A DNA stretch of 64,000 nt, from the NCBI RefSeq assembly GCF_000224065.1, contig NZ_AFWT01000014.1, positions 1-64,000 on the forward strand, given 5' to 3'. This document shows, piece by piece, positions 22,062-30,764 of the stretch. The number at the start of each line of letters is the position of its first letter. The stretch's first letter is position 1. Source of the stretch: Thiorhodococcus drewsii AZ1. Lineage in GTDB: Bacteria; Pseudomonadota; Gammaproteobacteria; Chromatiales; Chromatiaceae. Position numbers and translations under genes: made by a program. A model generated the notes under the pieces. The model was not told the origin of the DNA and did no database searches. It saw only the letters and a program-made list of their open reading frames with translations.

Positions 22062-22724
22062 TCAAGGCGCCCAATAGAAGGACTGCTCCGTCGCCCTGCC
22101 TTCGCGCACCGTCACCTCGCGGGTCTGGGATTGCCCCGCATTATCGACCGTTAGCCGATAACGTCCAGGCGCCAGGCTCGCATAGAACCAGGGCCCCTGT
22201 GAGACGGCCGTCAGCAGCGTCGGCCCAGAGGCATCGTCGATGCGCACCTTGACGTCGGCCAGATATTCGCCCGAGCCCTGTATCGCAAACAACAGACGTA
22301 GATTGAACTTGGACTTGAGCTCCTGCATCTCCTCGCGGCCCGAGGCGCCGATCCCTCCGCTGATATAGGGCACGCCCGACGCCACCTCCGGCTCCTCGGG
22401 CGCAGCCGGGGCGCTCGGTGCCTGGGCTGGAGCCGCCTCGGGAGCAGCCGTCTTGGGCAGAATGGCACCACCGGGCAGGATGGTCCCCGCCGGCAGGGTC
22501 ACGGCGTCCTGCAACACGGTTCCATCCGGCAGCACGGCATCCTCCGGGATGCGGCTGCCCTCGGGCATGCGGGTACCCGGCGGGGCGATCGCCCATTCGG
22601 CCGGGCTCGATTCGACCGCCCTCGGCTCGGGACGCCTCTCGCCAGCCGGATCCTGAGCCCAGACGGCCTGAGCGCCGATCATCAAAAGGGGTAACAGCAA
22701 ACACATCCGACCCTGTCGAGTCAT
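22062..22724 (-). CDS. secreted protein with LP-x-G-x-x-LP repeats and beta-sandwich C-terminus
   Basis: This 220-residue exported protein (signal peptide ending AQAVWA-QDP) has about six short repeats of the type P-E/D/G-G-T/S-x-L/I-P between residues about 48 and 90 (MPEGSRIPEDAVLPDGTV is typical). A Pro/Ala-rich linker and then about 90 residues with a carboxypeptidase-regulatory-like beta pattern follow (VRIDDASGPTLL, YRLTVDNAGQSQTREV). The C-terminal part resembles proteins that report on secreted ligands or wall components, but I recognise no named family. It stands alone between the chemoreceptor and the RNA methyltransferase gene. Confidence 0.68.
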   Translation of the reverse strand: MTRQGRMCLLLPLLMIGAQAVWAQDPAGERRPEPRAVESSPAEWAIAPPGTRMPEGSRIPEDAVLPDGTVLQDAVTLPAGTILPGGAILPKTAAPEAAPAQAPSAPAAPEEPEVASGVPYISGGIGASGREEMQELKSKFNLRLLFAIQGSGEYLADVKVRIDDASGPTLLTAVSQGPWFYASLAPGRYRLTVDNAGQSQTREVTVREGRATEQSFYWAP

Positions 22725-22862
22725 CGTCGACCTCCAGTACAGACCTCAACGGCCCTGCGAAAATGAATGAGAGACAGCGACCAGCGGGAATTTTTGCACG
22801 CGGGGCGGCGCGGAGACAGACCGCAAGCCACAACCGCCGGACGGGCCGAGGCCAGGCTACCG

Positions 22863-24374
22863 TCAGCCACCCGCATCCTCCTTGTCCGAGACATCGGACA
22901 CCGCCGACGCGGCGGCCAAACCGGCGCTCCAGCGGCTCGGAAACTGGCTTTCGATGACACCCGAGCGGTGCATCACGGCGATCCCCAGGATATGGCCACG
23001 ATAGCGAACCATCACCTGCCCCGGCGTGCAGGATGCCCATTGCTCGGGCGTAGGCGCAAAGGTCTCGCGACGCAGATAGGCATCGCGCTGCGGCCGTGAG
23101 AGATCCAGAATGAACTGACCCACATCGCGCCCGAACAGCATGGCCCCACCCGTGGTGGGCTTGGGCGGACGGGCGTTGGTGCGGTGGAAGAAGAGCCCGC
23201 TTCCGGCCGCCGGCGGCTGAGCGGGCGGCGCATGATCGGCCGCCATCAGATGCAGACCTCGGCGGGTCTGGCGGTTCACGCGATAGGCGCTCCAATAGTC
23301 GTCGGACAACCCGAACTTGAAGGACAGACCGGCAAGCCACTCGGCACTGTCGGCCGTGTCCATCGGAGCCAGAACCGGTTCCGGCTCGGCAGGCGCCGAG
23401 GCATCCTTTTCCAACACGGCGATGAAGAACCCGCCGCTGTCGTTGTGATGGGGCCAGAAGCGCAGACAGCGCCCGAGTTCGGGCGACAGCTCGCGCCCCT
23501 CCCAGACACGGATTCCAGGGCTCGCGATCCAGCCGGGAACCGAGACCGGCAGCAGACGCAGCATCCCGGGAAACTCGGCCAGGATGTCGGCCACCACCAG
23601 CTCGTTCTCCTCCGGCGCGAAGGTGCAGGTCGAATAGAGGATCCGTCCGCCGGGCCGGCAGCGCTGGACCGCCTTGCGCAGCAAACCGCGCTGGCGCGGC
23701 CCGAGCCGCTGCGCGTTCGACAGATCGAGCCGCGCCAGCAGCGATGGATTGCGTCTCAGGGTCCCCTCGCTGGAACAGGGCGCATCCACCAGAATGCGAT
23801 CGAACTGTCCGCTCGCCGTCGGCCAGTTGGCGGCGTCGCGACAGGTGGTGGTGACGTTGACCACGCCCAGCCGATCGAGATTGCCCTGCAGCGCCTTGAT
23901 GCGCGCATAGGCGATGTCGTTGGCAACGAGGGTGCCCCGGTTGTCGAGCCCGAAAGCGATCTGCGCGGTCTTGCCACCGGGCGCCGCGCACATATCCAGC
24001 ACCCGCTGTCCGGGTTTGAGATCGAGCAGTAGCGCCGGAAGCTGAGACACAGACTCCTGGGCGTGGGCCAGACCCGCGCAATACCACCAGCGCTGGCCTG
24101 TCTTCACCCCAGGGGCCAAGGACAACGCCCGTGGCAGATTCGGCTGAGGGACCGACTCGATACCGTCCTCGGCCAACAGCAAGCCAAGCGCCTCTGGCGT
24201 GATCCGGGTCGGATTGGCCCAGACGCAGGTCGGCAACGCACGCCCCAGCGCGGCGGCGAAGGCATCCCAATCGTCCACCAGATCGCGATAACGTGCCAGG
24301 AGCGAATCGGCGATCGCGTCCGGGGTGCACAGGGATGCCTCACTGTTGCGGGCGGTTCTCTTCAATTGCGTCAT
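22863..24374 (-). CDS. RsmB/NOP-family (RsmF-like) rRNA m5C methyltransferase
   Basis: This 503-residue enzyme carries the SAM-binding motif DMCAAPGGKTAQIAF and the two catalytic cysteines in VDAPCSSEGTLRRN and LYSTCTFAPEENE. Both cysteines are needed for C5-cytosine methylation in this family. The N-terminal RNA-binding region (WANPTRITPEAL) and the extended C-terminal part (about 200 residues, including a PUA-like end) match the YebU/RsmF branch, which methylates 16S rRNA. The exact target nucleotide is inferred only from the family. Upstream, the gap to the RimK-like gene holds a degenerate heptamer array. Confidence 0.85.
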   Translation of the reverse strand: MTQLKRTARNSEASLCTPDAIADSLLARYRDLVDDWDAFAAALGRALPTCVWANPTRITPEALGLLLAEDGIESVPQPNLPRALSLAPGVKTGQRWWYCAGLAHAQESVSQLPALLLDLKPGQRVLDMCAAPGGKTAQIAFGLDNRGTLVANDIAYARIKALQGNLDRLGVVNVTTTCRDAANWPTASGQFDRILVDAPCSSEGTLRRNPSLLARLDLSNAQRLGPRQRGLLRKAVQRCRPGGRILYSTCTFAPEENELVVADILAEFPGMLRLLPVSVPGWIASPGIRVWEGRELSPELGRCLRFWPHHNDSGGFFIAVLEKDASAPAEPEPVLAPMDTADSAEWLAGLSFKFGLSDDYWSAYRVNRQTRRGLHLMAADHAPPAQPPAAGSGLFFHRTNARPPKPTTGGAMLFGRDVGQFILDLSRPQRDAYLRRETFAPTPEQWASCTPGQVMVRYRGHILGIAVMHRSGVIESQFPSRWSAGLAAASAVSDVSDKEDAGG

Positions 24375-24439
24375 GATTCAGCCTGATAAAGAGCGATCGG
24401 CCGCCAGCAAACCGTTGACGGCCCTATTTTGGAACGATT

Positions 24440-24481
24440 GAAGCTGAAGGCTGGCGGCTGAAAGCTGGCAGCAGGAGGCTG
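24440..24481. repeat. degenerate heptanucleotide array (NNNGCTG), 6 units
   Basis: Six consecutive 7-mers share the frame NNNGCTG: GAAGCTG, AAGGCTG, GCGGCTG, AAAGCTG, GCAGCAG and GAGGCTG. They fill much of the 116-nt gap between the RimK-like and RsmF-like genes. They belong to the same period-7 class as the repeats near 45.26 kb. Confidence 0.75.
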
Positions 24482-24490
24482 ACCGCTCCT

Positions 24491-25972
24491 TCACCCCTTC
24501 CCCCCGCGACGACGATCCAATCGCGCAACGAACTCGGCAATCAGCTGCGAATAGAGCTGGTCGCCCAGGATCTTGTCCTCGACGTCGGCGTCCAGGCTCG
24601 GATTGTCGTTGACCTCGATCACCACCGGCCCGGCGGGCGTCTCCTTGAGATCCACGCCGTAGAGACCGTCACCGATCAGATCGGCCGCGCGCAGGGCCGT
24701 CTTGAGCACCGCCGGCGGAACCGACTCGAGCGCAAGCGTCTCGAACCCGCCCTCCTCGTGTCCGCCGTCGGCCTCGTGCTTGACGATCTGCCAGTGATCG
24801 CGGGTCATCAGGTATTTGCAGGCATAGAAGGGCTTGCGGCCGAGCACACCGATACGCCAATCGAACGGGGTATAGAGATATTCCTGGGCCAGGATCAGAT
24901 CCGACTCCTTGAACAGTTTGGTCGCGATTCGGGTCAGACCGGGGCGGTCCTCGGCCTTGAAAACGCCGCGCGAGAAGGAGCCTTCTGGGATCTTGAGCAC
25001 CACCGGATAGCCGATCTGCGCCTCGGCATCGAGCAGGTTCTCCTTGCGCAGCACCAGTGTCTTGGGACGCGGAATACGGTGCGCGGCGAGCAGTTCGGCC
25101 AGATAGACCTTGTTGGTGCAGCGCAGGATGGAATCCGGATCGTCGATCACCACCAGCCCCTCGCTGTCCGCCTTCTTGGCAAACCGGAAGGTGTGATGGC
25201 CAATGCGCGTGGTCTCGCGGATGAAGAGCGCATCGTACTCGGCGAGACGACTGTAGTCCTTGCGCTGGATGAGCTCGACATTGACGCCCAGCGCCTTGCC
25301 GGCCTTGACGAAGCGGGTGAGCGCCTTGGCGTCGGAGGGCGGCAGATCCTCGTCCGGATCGTAGAGAATGGCGAGATCGTAGCGATAGGACAAACGCGCG
25401 CGCGGCTGGCGCCAGCGCCGCGACAGATAGACCTCCATGGCTGCGAACAACTGCGCCTCGCCCTCGGGCGCCACCGAGGTCAACGGCAGCGCCTTGATGG
25501 CGCCGATGCGCCAGGTGCCGTTCAGCCTGAACTCCACCTTGAGGAGCGGACAGCGAAAGGTCTCGAAGATACGCCTGGCCAGCGATTGCAGCTCCTTGAC
25601 ATCGCAGTGACCGAAGCAAATGGTCAGCTCATAGGCGGTCGGAACCAGCGCGTTCGTCTTACGCCGCGCCAGCAACCGCTGGGCGAGCGCGTCCAGCTCC
25701 TCCGTGGCCAGGGTATAGAGCTCGCGACTGGAGAGTTCCTGCATGGTGCGCACGCTCGGGATCACCTTGTGACCACGCGCCTCGGCCAGCAGCGAACAAT
25801 AGTAGCCAACCGAGAGATAGCGGTAGCTGCGGCACAGATTGATGACCCGCAGATCGCGCTTCGCCGCCAGTTCGCCGCCGGCCAGATAGTCCCGCGCCGT
25901 CACCACGGGCATGTTTGGATAGCCGGGCTTCCAGTCGCCCTGCTGTTCCACCAAAAGAATGTGCTCAGCCAT
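24491..25972 (-). CDS. RimK-like ATP-grasp ligase with RLAN N-terminal domain
   Basis: The 493-residue protein has an N-terminal alpha/beta region of about 200 residues (INLCRSYRYLSVGYYCSLLAE, then LTICFGHC). This matches the RLAN domain found before some RimK-type ATP-grasps. A RimK ATP-grasp follows, with VLKIPEGSFSRGVFKAED (nucleotide loop), DLILAQEYLYTP, DWRIGVLG and VVIEVNDNPSLDADVE (metal-binding Glu/Asn). Such enzymes form amide bonds between an amino acid and a carboxylate, often glutamate, on a peptide or protein. The ATG at 25972 overlaps the preceding GNAT-C39 gene by 8 nt, so the two are tightly coupled. The substrate is unknown. Confidence 0.85.
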   Translation of the reverse strand: MAEHILLVEQQGDWKPGYPNMPVVTARDYLAGGELAAKRDLRVINLCRSYRYLSVGYYCSLLAEARGHKVIPSVRTMQELSSRELYTLATEELDALAQRLLARRKTNALVPTAYELTICFGHCDVKELQSLARRIFETFRCPLLKVEFRLNGTWRIGAIKALPLTSVAPEGEAQLFAAMEVYLSRRWRQPRARLSYRYDLAILYDPDEDLPPSDAKALTRFVKAGKALGVNVELIQRKDYSRLAEYDALFIRETTRIGHHTFRFAKKADSEGLVVIDDPDSILRCTNKVYLAELLAAHRIPRPKTLVLRKENLLDAEAQIGYPVVLKIPEGSFSRGVFKAEDRPGLTRIATKLFKESDLILAQEYLYTPFDWRIGVLGRKPFYACKYLMTRDHWQIVKHEADGGHEEGGFETLALESVPPAVLKTALRAADLIGDGLYGVDLKETPAGPVVIEVNDNPSLDADVEDKILGDQLYSQLIAEFVARLDRRRGGKG

Positions 25973-27128
25973 CCTGGTCGATTCCCGCGCGCTCCTGAAC
26001 CAGGACGACGGCCTGCAGCCCGACCCGACCGTAGCGGGCCATGCGGGTGAATTCGTCGCGTTGAATGGGCATGTCGATGGAATCCAGCGTGGACTCTCCG
26101 TTCTCGTAGTCGACGTAGGGATCGTGGACATAGACGAAGTGCTCGTCAAAGCCGGTGACCACGACCCAATGAGGAAATTTTTCCTGATAGATACGGTAGG
26201 AACTGATGAGCACCAGAGGCACGGCACCGGCGTCCCAGCGCGCCTGGAGGTCCTCGATGCCGAGCGTCTCGTAATTGATTGGGATCCCGAGCCCGCCCGC
26301 CTCGGCCAGCATGTCCTCGTGGACCAGGCGCATCACCTCTTTCTTCTCGGGGCTGCGTACCGAATCCACCAACGGCACCCCGATGTCGTTGACGAAGAGG
26401 TCGACCACGAAACCGCGATGATGGGCCGCCAACGCCAGCCCGAGCGGACCGCAGCCGCCATGTCCCGAGGTCATGAAGATGGTGGTCGACTCGCGCCAGA
26501 TGCGCAGTTCGAGCGTGCGATTGAGCTCGAGCGAGGGACGCAGCGCCTGCATCGCCATCATCAGCGATGAGGGACCACAGGTGAAATCCAGGGTCTGCTC
26601 GTAGAAGGGCACCCGTTTCAGATCGGCCTGCAGACCGGGCGAGAGCGTCTTCTCGTAGCGCAACGCCTCCATGTGGTCCTCGTAATAGTCCGAGAGGACC
26701 CCGAAGCGCCGGTAACCGGCCCCCTCGAACAGGGCCTGAGAGGCCAGATTGTCGCGCCGGATCTCCAGTCGCAGATAGGCGCGATCCTCCTCCCAGGCGA
26801 CATCCTCGGCGGCCGTCACCAGCATCCGACCGACGCCCCGTCCGCGCGCCTGGGCGGCAACCGCAATCGAGTAGATGCGGGCCACCGAGGTGGCGCGGCT
26901 GAACAGCAGCAGGACGTAGCCGAGCAGCAGGCCGTCGAGTTCGACCACCAGGGTTCTGGCCCGACCGCGCGTGAGCAGATAGCGGAACTGACGCCGATTG
27001 ATGCGGTCGGTCTCGAAACAGGCATTTTCAAGCCGCAGCAGGGCGCCCAAATCGCTCAGGACGGCTGGACGAACAGAGGGCGCTGGAGGATTCAATGAGA
27101 CGAATGCGGTCGTGGAAGGGGTCGACAC
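25965..27128 (-). CDS. GNAT acetyltransferase fused to C39-like papain-fold peptidase
   Basis: This 387-residue two-domain protein has a RimI-like GNAT domain at residues about 18-160, including the acetyl-CoA loop in AAQARGRGVGRMLV and FEGAGYRRFG. A C39-like cysteine-peptidase domain follows at about 170-385. Its catalytic Cys is in LDFTCGPSSLMMAMQ, and its His and Asp are in PHWVVVTGFDEHFVYVHDP. There is no transporter, so this is not a bacteriocin ABC exporter. With the overlapping RLAN-RimK gene it forms a compact module predicted to trim, acylate and ligate amino groups on a peptide or protein. It starts with GTG and its upstream region is shared divergently with the argE-like gene. Confidence 0.85.
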   Translation of the reverse strand: MSTPSTTAFVSLNPPAPSVRPAVLSDLGALLRLENACFETDRINRRQFRYLLTRGRARTLVVELDGLLLGYVLLLFSRATSVARIYSIAVAAQARGRGVGRMLVTAAEDVAWEEDRAYLRLEIRRDNLASQALFEGAGYRRFGVLSDYYEDHMEALRYEKTLSPGLQADLKRVPFYEQTLDFTCGPSSLMMAMQALRPSLELNRTLELRIWRESTTIFMTSGHGGCGPLGLALAAHHRGFVVDLFVNDIGVPLVDSVRSPEKKEVMRLVHEDMLAEAGGLGIPINYETLGIEDLQARWDAGAVPLVLISSYRIYQEKFPHWVVVTGFDEHFVYVHDPYVDYENGESTLDSIDMPIQRDEFTRMARYGRVGLQAVVLVQERAGIDQDG

Positions 27129-27267
27129 TGGCGACGGATCGGACAGAGGGATAAGCTGAGATCAATCTACAGAGCGCCCGCAAAAATGCAAGCCGGACGC
27201 GCGCACGATGCGCGCCTGCTCAGTAGCCCACCAAACGCACTGCCCCTTCGCCGAGACCCAGACCGCC

Positions 27268-28428
27268 ATGACCACAGAGGCTCCAACGCTCACCCGCATG
27301 CTCGCCGAACTCGTCGGCACACTCTCGGTGAGCAGCGTCACACCGGATTTCGACCACAGCAACCGACCGCTGATCGATCTGCTCGCCGGCTGGCTGGAGT
27401 CGGCTGGATTTCGGGTCGAGATCCTTCCGATCCCGGGTCATCCGGATAAATTCAATCTCCTCGGCACCATGGGCACCGGCCCCGGCGGACTGGTGCTGTC
27501 TGGGCACACGGACACCGTCCCCTTCGACGCGCCGCTCTGGACCCATGACCCGCTCAAGCTGACCGAGGCGGACGGACGCTATTACGGGCTCGGCATCACC
27601 GACATGAAGTCCTTCTTCGCCCTCGCCCTGGAGGCGGCGCGGGGACTGGCGGCGCACGATCTGGACCGACCGCTGATGATCCTGGCCACGGCCGACGAGG
27701 AGTCGGCCATGAATGGCGCGCGCGCACTGGCGGACGCGGGACGTCCGCTCGGACGCTACGCCGTCATCGGCGAACCCACCGGACTGCGTCCGGTGCGTCT
27801 GCACAAGGGCGTCATGGGCGAGGCGGTGCGCCTGATCGGGCGCAGCGGGCACGCGAGCGACCCGAGCCTGGGCAACAATGCACTGGAGGGCATGCACGAG
27901 GTGCTCGGCGCAGTCCTGACCTGGCGCGACGCGTTGCAGCGCGAACACCATCATCCAGCCTTCAAGGTGCCCTACCCGACCATCAATCTGGGCCACATCC
28001 ACGGCGGCGACAACCCGAACCGCATCTGCGGCGAGTGCGAGCTGCATCTCGACCTGCGGGTGCTGCCGGGACTGGATCCAGCCGATTTGCGCGCCGAACT
28101 GAAGCAACGCGTCGCCCAGGTGGGAGAGCAGCGTGGCCTGCAATGGTCGGTCGCCCCACTGTTCGAGGCCATCCCGCCCGCCGAGACCCCGGCCGACTCG
28201 ACCATCGTGCGCGTCTGCGAGGAGCTGACCGGACACGCGGCCGAATCGGTCAGCTTCGGCACCGAAGCGCCCTTCCTCAATCAGCTTGGGATGGAGACCC
28301 TGGTGCTCGGACCAGGCGACATCGCCCAGGCCCATCAGCCGGACGAGTATCTGTCGCTTGAGCGTATCGATCCCATGCTCGGCATCCTGCGATCGCTGAT
28401 CCAGCGGCTCTGTCTACGCCCGAACTGA
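27268..28428 (+). CDS. argE: acetylornithine deacetylase-like M20 peptidase
   Basis: This 386-residue M20-family zinc hydrolase has the metal-binding His and Asp in LVLSGHTDTVPFD and GITDMKSF. The catalytic/metal glutamates are in DEESAMNGARALAD, and AVIGEPTGLRPV and RSGHASDPSLGNNALEGM follow. Overall it looks like ArgE, which removes the acetyl group from N-acetylornithine in arginine synthesis. Related deacylases share these motifs, so the substrate is probable rather than certain. No other arg gene is adjacent. The ATG at 27268 was chosen as the first that fits the domain; the ribosome-binding site is weak. Confidence 0.82.
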   Translation: MTTEAPTLTRMLAELVGTLSVSSVTPDFDHSNRPLIDLLAGWLESAGFRVEILPIPGHPDKFNLLGTMGTGPGGLVLSGHTDTVPFDAPLWTHDPLKLTEADGRYYGLGITDMKSFFALALEAARGLAAHDLDRPLMILATADEESAMNGARALADAGRPLGRYAVIGEPTGLRPVRLHKGVMGEAVRLIGRSGHASDPSLGNNALEGMHEVLGAVLTWRDALQREHHHPAFKVPYPTINLGHIHGGDNPNRICGECELHLDLRVLPGLDPADLRAELKQRVAQVGEQRGLQWSVAPLFEAIPPAETPADSTIVRVCEELTGHAAESVSFGTEAPFLNQLGMETLVLGPGDIAQAHQPDEYLSLERIDPMLGILRSLIQRLCLRPN

Positions 28429-28523
28429 AACCGCGCGCACCGGAAACGCTCGACCGAACGCGAAAGCGTGGCGGCCTGTCGCACAGACATCGCCCGCTCA
28501 CTCAATGCATCAGGAGGATGCCC

Positions 28524-29546
28524 ATGTCCATCATCTATGTCGATCTGATCGACGCCTGTCACATGAAATGCCCCACCTGCGTCCGGGGCACCCGATTGCT
28601 GCCGAACAGTTCGCGCCGAATCCCGATGGAGCAGTTCGAACGTATCGTCGAAAAGGCCAAACACGAGGGTTACGAAAACGTCGGTCTCTACAACTGGACC
28701 GAACCCTTTCTCAATGCCCGGATCGCCGACTACATCCGAGTGGTCAAATCGCTCGGCCTCCATTGCGAAGTCTCGACCACCCTCTCCTTTCGCGGGCGCA
28801 CCGCGCTGATCGAGGAGTCGCTGAGGGCCGGGCTGAACAAGCTGATCGTCTCGGTCTCCGGCTTTACCCAGGAGATCCACCAGATCAACCACCGAGGCGG
28901 CGATCTCGCCATGGTGAAGGCCAACCTGGAACACATATCCCAGCTCATGGCCCAAGAGCCGATCAAGACCCAGATCCTGCTGCGCTTCCTGCGATTCGAT
29001 CACAACCGGGAACAGGAACCCTTGGTCGCAGACTATGCGCAATGGCTGGGATTCGCTTTCGAACCGCTCCAGGGTGTCGGAACGGCGGACAACCCTGTCA
29101 GCAACTATGCCCATCAAGAAAGCTTCCTGAAGCGGCTGCGGGACTATTCGCCGGCCAGGCTCCAGATGCACGACGGCGAGGTCTGCCCCTTGATCATGGA
29201 TACAGTCGCGGTGGACGCCAACGGCATGGTCTCGCTCTGCTGCGCCAATCCCAACTACCCGGCGCTCGAAATCGGCCCCTATCTCGATCTCACCCGCGAT
29301 GAAATCCTCGTCAGACGCTATGCGCACCCGCTGTGCCCGAGCTGCACCTTCCCGCGACGGGACGCGACCACAGCGGATCGCAAACGCCTGCTGCACGCAC
29401 TGAGCGTCCGGTTGAAGGCACCCCAGGAAACGGAATCTCCCGAAGCATCCCCAGAAGACCGCTCGGACATCTCGACCGATCTCGGGACGAATGGCATGCT
29501 AGATGACATCAAGGGGCGTCTGAAGCGCTGGCGCGCGTTCGGCTAG
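28524..29546 (+). CDS. radical SAM protein with SPASM-like C-terminus
   Basis: This 340-residue protein carries the radical SAM cluster motif C-x3-C-x2-C very near the N-terminus (DACHMKCPTC). GLYNWTEPFLN is at the position of the GGE-like SAM-binding strand. A cysteine-rich C-terminal segment (EVCPLIMDTVAV, SLCCANPNY, LCPSCTFPRRD) is typical of SPASM auxiliary-cluster domains. SPASM enzymes usually modify peptides or proteins; the substrate here is unknown and no obvious precursor peptide is seen nearby. The ATG at 28524 was chosen because AGGAGG lies 6 nt before it. The ATG at 28518 abuts the same element and is too close. Confidence 0.82.
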   Translation: MSIIYVDLIDACHMKCPTCVRGTRLLPNSSRRIPMEQFERIVEKAKHEGYENVGLYNWTEPFLNARIADYIRVVKSLGLHCEVSTTLSFRGRTALIEESLRAGLNKLIVSVSGFTQEIHQINHRGGDLAMVKANLEHISQLMAQEPIKTQILLRFLRFDHNREQEPLVADYAQWLGFAFEPLQGVGTADNPVSNYAHQESFLKRLRDYSPARLQMHDGEVCPLIMDTVAVDANGMVSLCCANPNYPALEIGPYLDLTRDEILVRRYAHPLCPSCTFPRRDATTADRKRLLHALSVRLKAPQETESPEASPEDRSDISTDLGTNGMLDDIKGRLKRWRAFG

Positions 29547-29585
29547 ACGACGGCGCCGATCACAACCGATCGAATAGGTCATCCA

Positions 29586-30482
29586 ATGCGCTGGGAAGAC
29601 GGTCGCCGTAGCGACAACATTGAGGACCGACGGGACGAGGGCTTCAGCGGCCGACCCTCGGGTTTCGGACCACGGCTCGGCATTCGCGGAGGAGTCGGCG
29701 GCATCCTCGTGGTGGTGGTTCTGCTCCTACTCGGGGTCGATCCGAGCCAGCTGCTGTCGCAACTCGACCGGCTGCCCATCGACACCACGCCGAGCAGTCA
29801 TCAAACGACACCGCCTGCCGCTAGCCATCCGGCCGGTCAGGACCAGCTCGCCGACTTCGTCTCGGTCGTGCTGGCCGACACGGAGGACACCTGGACTCAG
29901 GTTTTCCGCGAGCATGGCAAGGGCTACAGCGATCCGCACCTGGTTCTCTTCAGCGGCGCGACCCGCTCGGCCTGCGGACTCGGACAGGCGGCCATGGGAC
30001 CCTTCTATTGTCCGGCCGACCGCAAGGTCTATATCGACCTGTCCTTCTACGACGACCTGCGCGAGCGCTTCGGCGCGCCGGGCGATTTCGCCCAGGCCTA
30101 TGTCATCGCTCACGAGGTCGGCCATCACGTCCAGAACCTGCTCGGCATCTCGACCAAGGTGCATAACGCCCAGCAGAAGGCCAGCCGAACCCAGGCCAAC
30201 GCGCTCTCCGTCCGGCTGGAGCTCCAAGCCGACTGTTTCGCCGGTCTCTGGGCGCACCGCGCCCATGTCTCGCGCGACATCCTGGAGCCCGGCGACCTCG
30301 AAGAGGGACTGCGAGCCGCCTCCGCCATCGGCGACGACCGGCTCCAACGTCAGTCGCAGGGCCGAGTCACACCCGACAGCTTCACCCACGGCAGCTCGAC
30401 GCAGCGCGTGCGCTGGTTCAAGCGCGGATTCCAGGACGGCGACATCGGCGCATGCGACACCTTCTCCGCCAAGCAGCTTTGA
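29586..30482 (+). CDS. neutral zinc metallopeptidase, YpfJ family
   Basis: This 298-residue protein has one N-terminal membrane helix (GGVGGILVVVVLLLLGV) after a short basic cytoplasmic segment. A periplasmic domain follows, containing the zinc-binding HExxH in AYVIAHEVGHHVQNLLG and the downstream LQADCFAGLWAHR, whose Asp region completes the site. CGLGQAAMGPFYCPADRKVY is the usual family landmark. The physiological substrate of YpfJ-type proteins is not established. It is 39 nt downstream of the radical SAM gene, probably in the same transcript. The next gene begins a separately regulated urea-transport operon. Confidence 0.87.
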   Translation: MRWEDGRRSDNIEDRRDEGFSGRPSGFGPRLGIRGGVGGILVVVVLLLLGVDPSQLLSQLDRLPIDTTPSSHQTTPPAASHPAGQDQLADFVSVVLADTEDTWTQVFREHGKGYSDPHLVLFSGATRSACGLGQAAMGPFYCPADRKVYIDLSFYDDLRERFGAPGDFAQAYVIAHEVGHHVQNLLGISTKVHNAQQKASRTQANALSVRLELQADCFAGLWAHRAHVSRDILEPGDLEEGLRAASAIGDDRLQRQSQGRVTPDSFTHGSSTQRVRWFKRGFQDGDIGACDTFSAKQL

Positions 30483-30550
30483 TTGGATCGCGGCGGCCCG
30501 ACGCGAAGGAGCCCGGAGGCAGCGCAGCGAAACCCGAGGAAGACAGCAGG

Positions 30551-30567
30551 AGACCAACCTTGGTGCA
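30551..30567. promoter_or_regulatory. weak NtrC-like half-site or palindrome
   Basis: An ACCAA-CC-TTGGT palindrome extends into TGGTGCAA upstream of urtA. It resembles an NtrC site, but the ACCA/TGGT halves are separated by 4 nt rather than the usual 3. It is recorded as a possible secondary enhancer site. Confidence 0.3.
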
Positions 30568-30615
30568 ACAGCCCTCGGCGCTTCGCACACAAATAGGGCA
30601 ATAGCACAGCGCTTG

Positions 30616-30630
30616 GCACTAATCTGGGGC
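30616..30630. promoter_or_regulatory. NtrC-like enhancer site upstream of urtA
   Basis: GCACTA-ATC-TGGGGC closely follows the NtrC consensus GCACCA-N3-TGGTGC, with one mismatch in each half. It lies about 80 bp upstream of the predicted sigma-54 -24 box, the usual distance for an NtrC enhancer. Confidence 0.6.
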
Positions 30631-30696
30631 TTAAAACAACCTAGAAATGTCAAGAATCACGGCTCGGAGGACCAGGGCACAAGCGCCACATGAAGA

Positions 30697-30712
30697 TGGC
30701 ATAACCTCTGCT
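30697..30712 (+). promoter_or_regulatory. sigma-54 promoter of the urt operon
   Basis: TGGCATAACCTCTGCT matches the -24/-12 consensus TGGCAC-N5-TTGCW. The invariant GG (30698-30699) and GC (30710-30711) are separated by exactly 10 nt. It is 52 nt upstream of the urtA ATG. With the NtrC-like site it predicts expression under nitrogen limitation. Confidence 0.72.
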
Positions 30713-30764
30713 TAAGACGCATTCGAACGAGCGCTTGAATCCACCCATCAGGAGATATGCGTCT

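Noticed and set aside
25965-27128. Bacteriocin C39 leader-peptidase exporter
   Set aside because: The C39-like domain is fused to a GNAT domain and lacks membrane and ABC domains, and no double-glycine leader peptide gene is adjacent.
30551-30567. Second full NtrC site upstream of urtA
   Set aside because: The half-sites are separated by 4 nt instead of 3 and one arm is incomplete; it is kept only as a low-confidence feature.
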